64,000 bases of DNA from Sarcocystis neurona. Lineage: Eukaryota > Apicomplexa > Conoidasida > Eucoccidiorida > Sarcocystidae. The DNA is taken from assembly GCA_000727475.1 (NCBI GenBank), contig KL647320.1, positions 496,001 through 560,000 of the forward strand. The letters run 5' to 3'. This document shows positions 51,001 through 60,500 of the stretch, piece by piece (the first letter of the stretch is position 1; each line of letters begins with the position of its first letter). A model generated the notes under the pieces. It ran no database searches, was not told the origin of the DNA, and was given only the letters and a program-made list of their open reading frames with translations. The translations under genes were made by a program, and so were the position numbers.

Positions 51001-51562
51001 TACTGTTACTGTCGTCTAAGATATGCCCACGGTTCTAAGTTCTTGCTCCTACGCAGGCAATCATTCGGTTGTTCACTGCGTACGACACTCGTCTTCACAG
51101 CTGTACGTACGCCGGCGGTGACATTTGTAGGGTGACGGAGAAGCGATCAAGCAACGTTTTTCAATCAACTGTTGACTACGTTTCTGCAAACTTGTATTTA
51201 CGAAGTACCTGCGTCAGGACTCCATTAAATTTGGTATTCGTCACCAGGAGCTGCATTGAGTTAATTTTCCTGAGCTCAAGAAGCACTACACACGTGGAAC
51301 ACCCGCGCACGCGGGCACGCCAATCCTGTGTATCGAGTTCCGGTAAGAGTAGTAAATCCCTGTCTTTTCGGATAGGCGCGCAGCTTTACCAAAGAGGGCT
51401 CACCTTGGACTGCACGCGAAGACACTTCAAGCTTATTTTCGCCAATAGGTAGAGTCCCAGTAGAACAACGGCGAGCTGCAGCACCGGGTGCTGATCTAGA
51501 ATTTTGTCGACGCGGGCGTTGAACAGGTCAACGTAAGTCCTTACGTAGTCCTGCTTCGCCAT
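36077..51562 (-). CDS. Very-long-chain 3-oxoacyl-CoA reductase (HSD17B12/KAR family)
   Basis: This ER-membrane short-chain dehydrogenase performs the first reduction of each fatty-acid elongation cycle using NADPH. Exons: 51404-51562 (MAKQDYVRTY, hydrophobic LQLAVVLLGLYLL anchor); 48518-48685 (GEWAVITGATDGIGKAIA, cofactor TGxxxGIG; LLSRSEDRL); 46719-46880 (LAIDFSEG; DIGVLVNNVGISYPF); 44982-45072 (LLDNLVTVNVRSTLLMTRVI); 43705-43835 (RRGAIICIGSASS and YCTTKGAAEHF, catalytic Ser and YxxxK); 40652-40761 (VQCQTPFFVATKLSK); 36504-36693 (YAKAAVAAIENA, SPYWCHSLLLWIF, second hydrophobic segment, basic end). Every splice junction keeps frame, for 337 residues against about 312 in human. The final exon is uncertain: 36077-36160 (about 27 residues) fits phase. 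The family motifs occur in the right order across 15 kb, so identity is secure although introns reach 4 kb. Elongase and dehydratase partners are not in the window. Confidence 0.9.
36204..36259. promoter_or_regulatory. Pair of GGTGT-N4-ACACC elements
   Basis: GGTGTACAGACAC at 36204 and the perfect palindrome GGTGTACGTACACC at 36246-36259 sit 42 bp apart, near further variants at 35620, 35809 and 36403. The cluster lies at the 3' end of the reductase gene, in or beside its last intron. Confidence 0.45.
36694..37000. repeat. CAG/CTG block at the acceptor of the reductase's exon 7
   Basis: The plus strand carries interrupted CAG/GCAGCA triplets, which are CTG on the reductase transcript and end 1 base before its exon 7. 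Plus-strand frames reading RSTRSSRDSSSSRRGRSRGR through this block are therefore most likely repeat products. Confidence 0.65.
38890..39340. repeat. Minisatellite of about 110-bp units in reductase intron 6
   Basis: About four units share GAATACACC, an AGCTTA-GTATA segment, GATCTCGTCTAGG and a GTACG-ATTCACAC segment, followed by AT microsatellite and GAGAGGGAGGTAGA. Confidence 0.65.
41460..41970. repeat. Minisatellite of about 70-100-bp units
   Basis: Seven or so copies of CACATGTGCTTCTTCTTGTATG followed by TAGGAGAGAGTACATA alternate with TATACA microsatellite. On the minus strand each core reads YIQEEAHVSIH-like in an open frame, purely because of the repeat. It lies in an intron of the reductase gene. 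Confidence 0.7.
42240..42900. repeat. Composite ATAC minisatellite
   Basis: A unit with CTTGCAGACAGACAGATGT and AGAGACATGTATAC recurs about four times at 100-150 bp spacing within AT/ATAC/ACAC microsatellite, in an intron of the reductase gene. Confidence 0.6.
44800..44950. repeat. AGG/AGC 12-15-bp tandem repeat
   Basis: Units of AGGAGCAGCAAG and AGGAGCAGCAGG tandemly repeat just downstream of the donor of the reductase exon 44982-45072. On the gene's strand this is a CTGCTCCTC pyrimidine-rich stretch inside the intron. Confidence 0.8.
45280..46560. other. Microsatellite-rich part of reductase intron 3
   Basis: AT/ATAC microsatellites fill about 45240-45400, 45520-45860 and 46140-46620. A 29-codon plus-strand frame around 46020-46110 has no recognisable content. 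No exon was seen. Confidence 0.5.
48686..51403 (-). other. Reductase intron 1 (2.7 kb)
   Basis: The interval between the membrane-anchor exon and the Rossmann-fold exon. Some segments mimic exons, for example 49141-49216 (LVDYYVLVEMYKFQYTLI between TTTGCAG and a GTAAGA), but the flanking exons already join in phase 0 to give a normal N-terminus, so these are not needed. Confidence 0.6.
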
Positions 51563-54500
51563 CGTGGAGGAAGCGAGATAAAACGTCGAAAGCCAGCACC
51601 GTCACGGAGCGTCAGAAAAAGTACGGGACGTGGTGCGATACGCTTAATAGGGACACCCTGAGGGCGGAGGAATGGTTGCACGGGAAGAGGAAAATTGGCG
51701 AGTTCTACACCACGACTGTCGCGCGGAGGGAAGTTGTTGGTGTGCAGGAAATAAACACTGTATAAGAAGGGGAAGAGTGGAGAGGACTTTCTTGAAATTC
51801 CGCGCTGGAAACAAGATAGACAAAGTAGTACCCTGAGCTCGGAAGCGGTGCACTCGAACAGATAATGTGCCTGTGAACCCCGGCACACACGTCGTGACTT
51901 TTTTTTTCAAATAAGGAAGCGGGATCGTAAAGGAGTAACGTGTTATTTATTGATAGGCTGGCAAAGTGAGAGAGGAAGAGGCGGGGAAAAACAGGGGCTG
52001 CAGAGGGCGGCAAAATGCAGGACGAGAGAGTTTCAGGCATGTGTGCGCAAGGTAGGCAGCACGTTCGGTAGTACGGGAATTCGTGCGAAACTACGTAGAA
52101 AGTGGTAACACACAAATCACTAACCCGAATAGGGGGCAGCAACATGGACAGCAGTACCTGAGCTAAAGCACATAATATACACACTTCGAGAACAAAGGAA
52201 GTTCAGGGTTACCTCTGCGAAGAACCGATACTATTCTTTCGTAAAGAGCAGATAGACACATAGCACACAACTAAAGTGTGGGAAAAACGTGCTTGGTAAA
52301 CATATAGTAGCTGTTTTGAGCGAAGCGAACCATCGCGGAGCGCCCACTGGTGTACCAAATAAATAGAAGGGACGGATGCACGGGAAATGCAACGGATGTA
52401 ATATTCTTTTTTAGCAGATAAGTGTTTGTCCCTTTTATTCCGAAACTGACATGCCGAGAGCCGACTGCCAGCGAGACACCCACGTACGGCGCGGGGTGTG
52501 AGCGGCAGCCGGTTCGCGCTTAAGGGAACGCCGGCGCAACCGCTCAGATTTACGTAACGCGTAGAGCCGGGCAACATAGATACGGGTGTACTCAGAAGTA
52601 CCTAAAATCGCAGGTGTAGCACAGCGGAGCCGCGGAGACATATATACGCGTACAAAACTACACGCTGAGACATGGCGTCCTACTAAGGCAATTCGTATCT
52701 TTGGCCGTCAAACGTGAGCAAGGCGTGGAAGCCGCAACTTACACGCAGGCTTATAAACGAGTGGCGCTATTTAATCATGAGTGAGCACGCACGCACAAAC
52801 ACTGTGTACATGCTTTAATCATATTACCTAAATGGGCTGAAGCAAGACTTATAGTGTTGTGGCGGTAGGAGTACACGCCTGCTTCACCCTGACAAAAAAG
52901 TGTGCGTGATGGTCAAAAGCATCCTAGTGGCTCTGGGACAAAAGGTGAAGCCGTTTGATTTAGACAAGATTGTTGTAATAAGAAGTCAGGACGGGAACTC
53001 CTGCACACATGCGTACAGAGCAACCGTCGCAGATATACGGATAAAACATTGCGTAATAGAGGAGTAACGGAGAGCAGCGTGCATCGTGATCCAGCAGGCG
53101 GCGTACGGAGATCAACTAAAGTTGTCGATTTAAGGCCTCAGCACACACAGACACGCACTTGTCTACAGACACGCACTTGTCTACACATATATTCGAGGAT
53201 CATGATAAACGACTCGCTAAACCGGTGGAGAGATCGACATCGTGGCAGAGCCGTAGATGCCAGAAGACACATTGCTAGGTTTTCGCGTTAGCACCACAGT
53301 GTGAGTGTGTCTGGGCGCAGTCGCAGGTAGCACAGGGCGTACCTTTATCTCCACAGCAGTACCATATTTACGACTGGCTGTCATTTCCGATGGGGGACTT
53401 CTAGGGTATAATTCCTGGTGACTCTTTTAGCATTGGGATTTAGGTCTGTCTCCACAGTAAGCGGATATGAGGTAACCTCATAGATATTCTACATATGAGA
53501 ACATACATGCATACGTACGTATCCATGCATCCACTACCACACGTATACGCACATACATGTTAATACGTATGTAAATATGTATATCTTAAATACGCATACC
53601 AGTGTACAAGTAGGCTCATTCCCTTATTCTCATGTATACACGAATGATACTCAGACACACCTTCCGCTTAGTTCACCTCTTTGTTCCCCTGCAGGGGAGG
53701 CAGTAGGCCACATGACCCGTCACTTGCGGAGTATCGCTTCCGCTGTTAATAACAAAAGTGGAGGATGCTCGGGGAGACATTGGAGCCTTGTCATTCAGAA
53801 CTGTTTCCGAGTGCGTCTGTATGGGAACAGCTTACTCGCGCGTTAATACCGTGCAAAAATATGTGCATGCCTACAAATATTACCATTCGTGCACACAACC
53901 CCACGTAGGTATATATGGGTGTACAGGAGCAGAAAGCACTTCTTGCACAGTTTCTTCCCCTCGGCGGCTATTGGACCCACCTGTCACCACCTCTTTTCAC
54001 TCTAATTGCATACGTGTCGAGCTGCCTTCCTTGCACAAAAAAGAGTATACACATACGAAAAAGTGTTTCACGTCGTTAGTCTCTCTCTGTGCCCACGGTC
54101 GTGTGCCGTGTTTTACACGCCTACAAATGTGTGAATGTGCAGGTCTTTTGGCCTTAATAGCCACAGACCTATCCCGCGTCTTTGTATGTGTGAATTTGCC
54201 TGCTTTTTTGCATTAATAACCACACCGTTATCCGTCTCCCTCTGTCTGAATGAGTGTAGAAATTTATTCTGCCATTTCTTGATGTGCCGCTGTCCTTTGA
54301 CTCTGTAGCTCGGACTAGCAACACGGTACTCGGTTGCCCATCGTGCTAGCTTTCTACATATGCGTACACGCAGATACGTGCACATCTACTGGATACACGT
54401 ATTAAACCCAGTTCCACTCAATGAACAATGCTGACGTGCTCCCTTGACCCCCATATCCGGTATACTGCGGACGCATGGCGGCACAGGGTACCTGTGACCG

Positions 54501-55346
54501 CCTGTACGTACATCCGCACAGGACAAATGCACGCATTCTCTCGTTATAGCAGACGACATCTGGACTTACGTAACTATTTGTCAAAGTATAGAACAAAACA
54601 TCCACCATATGAGTAGACACCAAAGGAGATGTTTGAGTTGATTTGTACATACGCGAGTATGTGTCTTAACTGCTTCTCTTCGCGGGTACACACCATCGTT
54701 GTTCTTTCACCACATGCGGACTGCACACGTGTAACTGTACGATAATTAGGAGCGGGATGTGCATGTCCCCGCTCTACAACACAGGGTGTTAGGCGAAGGT
54801 TCGACGCTTGTAAATTTCAGTCGCATGTTTCCACTTTGAAGAAAGCAATTCCGCGGCGCTAGGTCACGACGCTCTGAAGCATGTGCAGCTCGTTTCGAGA
54901 GTTCCCTTTAGCGAAAGCGATATCGCATGAAACTCGGCAATATCGTCGCCTTTCTGCCTTCTGCACTGAACGGTCATTCACCATGTATTTCCGGCGTCTT
55001 AATTAGAGCAACTGTGTCCGCAAGGTCTACGCAGGAGCCACCCTTCTAAACGGCAAATTCATCACTCATATCGGAAAGCACCAACCCACTGTTTGTATGT
55101 ACGTATGCACGTAGTTATTGAATATTCACGCTGCTGAACTGATACGCGTGAGAGATTACGAATGTAATTACGGCAGGTGTACCGTAGTAAGATGGCTATA
55201 CCGCACACACACTACACGTAGTTACGTCTCCTGCAGGATATGGCTCTTGCTTGTTAATACAGGATTTATTCACACATACTGGACATTCTACATGGCTGGC
55301 ACAAGCTTCTCTGCACATGATTACATGACTACGCATCTATGAATGT
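51563..55346. other. Divergent intergenic region upstream of the reductase
   Basis: Mostly unique DNA with few repeats and no frame showing a recognised family. It lies between the reductase start (minus strand) and the next plus-strand candidate gene, so it should contain both promoters; no elements could be assigned. Confidence 0.45.
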
Positions 55347-56740
55347 ATGTATCGCGTCCGTGTGTGCCTGGGGGGGTCGGGTTCTCCGCTCGAAGACATG
55401 CAGAACCTCACAGATACGAATACCCGCCCGTACGGGCAAACGAGCCTTTATCAGTTTGCCCCGCCGGATTTATTTATTCGGTTTCGCCGGTTTACTTCGC
55501 TAGTGTTGGTTGCCTGCAGTCGGCGTCTTTTTGAGGGAGCCGTCGTTGTCGCGTGAGAACGGGCGCTACATGGCCTGTCTGCGTGCCTTTCAGCTGTATT
55601 GCGCACGGATGCTGCGCTAGGACAGACTCAGCATGACGCCATTAAAAATAATATACATGTGTGTATGTGTAGATAGATAGAATAGTCACATTTCCGCAGC
55701 AGAACTGAGTTCACTGTTTTTTCCCACGTGGGTACCTCCGTTTTGTTTGTGCCTGAAAACGGGTCCTCCAAACATCGCAAATACTGCGAACGCGCACTCC
55801 AGGTTCACACGTATGAAAGAATACTGTTTCACTATATTCAGGTACACTCACAAAGTCCCTCCCGTACATATGCGCTGCGCGAAGCTCTTCTCCCAATGAC
55901 CCGATCAGAGTCGTCGTTCAGTACCGTAGAATATAGTCATGAAGTCGGCACGAAGTCCATATTTGTGAACGGGCCCCGCTGGATACGGTTTTTCGTCTGT
56001 TCAGATAAAAGTCGACTTTCCCAAGCCACCACCTGCAACCAAGACGGTCATTCACTCCACGTAAGATGTGATTTTTCTTTTGGCAGACTCCTTTTCGCAT
56101 CCTACGTGCTGTGGGTGAGTTCGGTCGTTGCGTTGTTGCACTTTATTACACACTAACGTGCGCATGACTACGACGCATCGTTTGTTCTGCATTTCCTAGT
56201 CGTCGCAGGTCTGCATATGCATCCTGCGTTTCTCGTTTAGAACATTCAAGAGCCTGTGAAATGGAGGCAGGTTTTGTCCTACTTCCGTACACTTGCGTTT
56301 TGCATTCAAGACTCGTGCAAGTTCGCCCTGCGGAAACGTGCGGCATTTCTCCACCAGCCTCGCGGTAGCCTGCTGGTTATATATTTGAATTTTCCCCATT
56401 TTTCGCGTTCAACTCTTGTATGCGTGCATACAGAGACGGAAGGACATACCGAGAATAGCCTTTTCTTACAGATGACTTGTAATTATCTGACTGGTTGCGG
56501 CGATAGCCTGTACCAGTCGTCTCGGTAACAACCTCTGCCGAATTGCTCTAGCAGATTTAGAGATATTTCTGGATTCACATACGATGTGCTGGTGACTGTA
56601 TGACCAGTCGCACCCTGAGAAAGCGCGCTCTCATGATGATTCTTTGCGTGTTCCTTCCTTTTTGCAGGTTCACGCGGCAAAACGAGGTCATTCCTCAATC
56701 CAGCGAAAGGACGCGGTTTCTCCTCCGTGAATGGGCGTAA
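55347..56740 (+). CDS. Hypothetical small membrane protein, five-exon model
   Basis: Five short segments with good splice signals join in frame into 178 codons: 55347-55552 (ends at a GTGAGA donor), 56087-56114 (after a TTTTTCTTTTGGCAG acceptor, before GTGAGT), 56241-56417, 56472-56524 and 56668-56740 (after TTCCTTTTTGCAG, ending in TAA). The joined product has a soluble N-terminus with LYQFAPPDLFIRFRR and a hydrophobic stretch spanning the first junction (SLVLVACSRRL, then GAVVVALLFASYVLW). It continues with NIQEPVKWRQVLSYFRTLAF and a polar tail ending RTRFLLREWA. I do not recognise the family. The donor of the third segment (GTATGC at 56418) was chosen by phase. Support rests on splice signals and hydrophobicity only, so the whole model may be wrong. 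Confidence 0.38.
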
Positions 56741-56848
56741 CGTGCAACTCTGATTATGGGTCCGCGCCGGTGGTAATGCGAAATTGAGATAATACTCTGT
56801 AGGAATGCAATGTCTGACACGTGGATCCACAGTTGGCGCCCGACCTGT

Positions 56849-56862
56849 GGTGTACGTACACC
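56849..56862. promoter_or_regulatory. Perfect palindrome GGTGTACGTACACC
   Basis: Lies about 110 bases after the stop of the tentative five-exon gene and about 690 bases before the B-box gene's ATG, so it could belong to that gene's upstream region. Assignment as regulatory is inference. Confidence 0.45.
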
Positions 56863-57547
56863 GCTGTGCACTCGCGGCTACCCCTTCATTCACGCTGACG
56901 CACTCACGCACACACCAACACATTTCCGATTCGTTGATATATAAATATTAGCACTTTGCGAAGGTGTCGGAGGAATATTGTTTATTCGCCTACATCACTA
57001 GGTCAGCTTTTAGACGGAAGCTGAGCTATGGAACACAAAATGCCAAGCAGTACCTGCATAGATTGTATCGCACATTTTCGCGGTGCCTCTCTGTTCTGTC
57101 AGAACGCTGTGGTTCTACCCTCAGGCGTGCTTTGCAAAGCTCAAGAAGGCGGGATAGTGTGAAGGTGTACTGTTGGGAGGGCATTGACATGTGTTTTTTC
57201 AAAATAAAATGACGAGATGGTGTCGATCCGTGTGTAAAATTCAACCTCTGCAGATAGATTTTCTTTCAGCTTCACGTGAACAACGAAGTCAGGCGTAGTA
57301 CGAACAATTTTGATCTGGCGAACAAAGTCACCTACTCGTTCTCAGAGTCTACAATTCTGCTACAACCATGTGTCCCCACACCTTATGCGCACTTCTTCGC
57401 CGCTTACCAGTACACGCATACACACGTACGAATAGTTTCTTTTACGGGAGAGGCCTTCCACTTTGCTAAAACGATGTACATAAACATACACGTCTATATG
57501 AGCCTGTGACATTCTTCTGGATTGCCGTGCCTCGTTTCCTCTCAAGT

Positions 57548-60500
57548 ATGCCTCCTCTTTTTACTGAAAGTCCGAAGCTGCCGGCGATGAAGGCGCCGGC
57601 CTTCCCACTTCTGGCGGCAGATTCGAGTCGTCTGCCACGGTTCGCTCGCCGAGGAGAGCCGGAGAAATTTGATGTTGACGGCAGAGAATTACCTGCCGGT
57701 ATTCAACCCGTGCACCCGGTGCTTCTTCGTCCCCCGGGCTTTGTGCCGCGACGCAGACCTCACACTCTTCCTCGAGATGCAGTCGGGACTGCTGGATCTC
57801 CCGGGTTGCCAGACTTCGTGCTCAGCGACGGGGAGAGATTGCCAGAGCCCGCTCCGCCAGAAACGTACTCTTCCGGTGAGAGGGGAAATCAACGAATTTT
57901 CGCGTCGTACGAACAGAAATCTCTCACTAACGAAGCCATTCATTCGTTTCTGCATTATTCACTCCTGTTTTCAGAACGTGCACTTACACTACTATGAATG
58001 AATACTCGTGTAAACACACCTTCTGCGCATTTCTTCGGAGCGTGAGGAATAACGTGGAGCTGTCTAGTGTTCAGGTGTATGTTATTATTTTGTGTAGAGT
58101 CGGGACGGGGCTGCACTCGCGCACACAGAACGCTGCCCAAGCATATATATGTAAGGCTCAATAAATATTGCAGCCCCTCCACGTGCCTTACTACAAGGTC
58201 TCTGGAAAAGTCCACGATGCAGACGGTGTCTGTAGTGAAAAGAAATTCGAAGATTTCTGTGCTAGTTTACCCACACTCTGTGTGAGTCGGCTGCGCTTTG
58301 GGGATCCACAGTGTGTCCACATTTTTTAAACGAACTTTTTCCCCCGGCATATTGTAGCGTGTCTTTTTCTTGATTTTTGCGTAGGAAGGCTTTCGTTAAC
58401 GAGACAAACACGATTTGTTGATCACACGAAAGACGCACTTGGACGTATTGCCGAAATGCGTGCTTACGTATGCGACAGGCGAGAGATGGGGAAAGCGGTG
58501 GTGAAGCGAGGGGTGTGTATACACGGGAGGGGGGCAAAGGGCCACGGTGCCCACGGGGACAGGGGCGACAGCACCGAACGAAAATGCCGCTGAAGAATGC
58601 AGAGCTCACGCAGTCGGTTGTAAATGTTCTGAACCCTGGCGTAGTACGGCTGAAGTGTTCACTGCCACCGTCAGAACTCCCAGTGATTGTTTCTTTGAAC
58701 TGTTTCGATTTGTTAATATAACGAGCAGAGATGGAGAGTCGAACCAGTCCTGATACTCTCAAACACACCGTATATTATTAATGCCAGCGCTACAGTAGTC
58801 GTCACCCTGTGTGAATGCACCTGAGGAGTCTGTGAATTACTACGATGTATTCGGTTTCCTCTTGCAGCGCCCTTGTGGTGAGTCGATTTTCGCAGTCCTT
58901 CGTGATACTTTTGGACCCATCATTTGACCGAAGAAGCAAAGCTGACTCGGTCATGTCTATCCGTGGATGAGATAGAAGAGTTTCGCAGGGTATCTAGGAA
59001 AGATTTTCTTGTGTGGTTTGCTTGATGTACAGCACGCATGGTATAACTTTTTGGCAGGTGTGTTGCTGCTTTACGTAAAGGACGACGAACCACGCTCTTG
59101 CTCACTTCTGAATGTGTTTCGACTTGGGCACGCATGGAGTATGGCTTATTTTCTTCGTCTTCAGTGAATGGCCTTTGCGCCTGTGTGCATGGTGGAGGTC
59201 ACCTGACACGTCAGCTGCTTCTGGGAATTTCCTCCGCGCTTGGATCGTCTAGTCTGCTACGCAGCTGCCTTGATCTGGTCTGCGCTGTTGCCCCTCAGTG
59301 TTTAGTACTGCTTGCGGGTTGCTGCTGCTGTTGCTGGGGCTGCTGTGATGTTTAGCCATATTGCCGCTGTCGGCTGTGGACGACGCTCCTCGGTTGCTGC
59401 TGCCAGCAATGCGAAGCGAGTGCCCCTGCGGCTGCGCTTTCTGTTGTGGGTGCTTCCCTCGTTGCTGCTCTCCGTCCCTTTTCTGAAAGCAGCTGCCACT
59501 GGTTTTGTGCTGCTCTCGCCTTACCCCGCTTCCTGCTGGCTGTCCTCAACCCGTGTGCTTCTTGTTGTTGCCGTCCATGGACACCTCTGCTGCTGTTGCT
59601 GTTGGTTCTTTCTTTGCACCTGTCGCACGTGTACTGAAACTCGCCGTCGCCCCTCTTCTCCTCGCTGCTCCGGCTGCTGCCGCCGTGGCTGCTGCTGCTG
59701 CGCTGCCCGCTCTGCCTGACCTGCTGGTGCTGTCTTCGTTCGTGCCGTTCTACACTTCGCAGCTTTTCCACATTCCTTGCGACTGACATCCTGGGTGTCA
59801 TTTTGCTGCACTGCTTTTGCTCTCGTGATGCCCTGGTGCTGCTGCTGCTGCTTCTGCCTCTTCTCTGCTGTCGCGACTTGTACCCGGGCATGACTGCGAC
59901 TCTGCTGATCGCCGCTGCTGTCGCTGGTATGCCCTGAGGGTGGGTAATAGCTGCAACCGCTGCTCGTTGCCTGCCCGTTATCCTGCTGCCGCGGCTGTCG
60001 TGGTGGCTGCCCTGGGTGCTGCTGGAGCGTGTGCGTGTGTGTGTGCGTGTGTGTGCTGTTGCTTGTCAGCGTCGCCCTGCGTTGAGAAGCGGAGGTGCAT
60101 GTGCTGCTGGGCGGCAGATGGCACGCTTTTCTGTTCCTCGTGCAATTTATATCTCTGTGGCGCATGCGCCGTGAAAACGCATTCTTCCGGACCCTATCGC
60201 GACCACGTTATACGAACAGCAGCTCGTGCCGGCATCTTTGACATCGTGACGCAGGCGCCCGACGCAGATCGCCTGAGTGAAGAAGACTCCCAGCTAAAGA
60301 AGAAAGATCCATTTGATTTGGTGGCGCTCTCCGCTGTGTTCAAGCATCGAAAGCCGTGCGTCCCTCCCGCAGTCCGTTCGAAGACATATCTCTTCCCGCG
60401 CGTTGTTCGCCACACCGCATCACATACCTGGGTGTAGCAACAGATCTACGTGTGACTGCTTTGCTCTCTCTGCCCGCGTATACGTATGGACGTCTTCCAC

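Noticed and set aside
58547..58753. Plus-strand frame with CRAHAVGCKCSEPWR after a CAG acceptor
   Set aside because: Phase would allow it after 57875, but it ends in a stop without a usable donor before the B-box exons; the opposite strand is also open.
58868..58877. Possible 10-base micro-exon between TTTCCTCTTGCAG and GTGAGT
   Set aside because: Its length would break the frame between the B-box exons, whose phases match without it.
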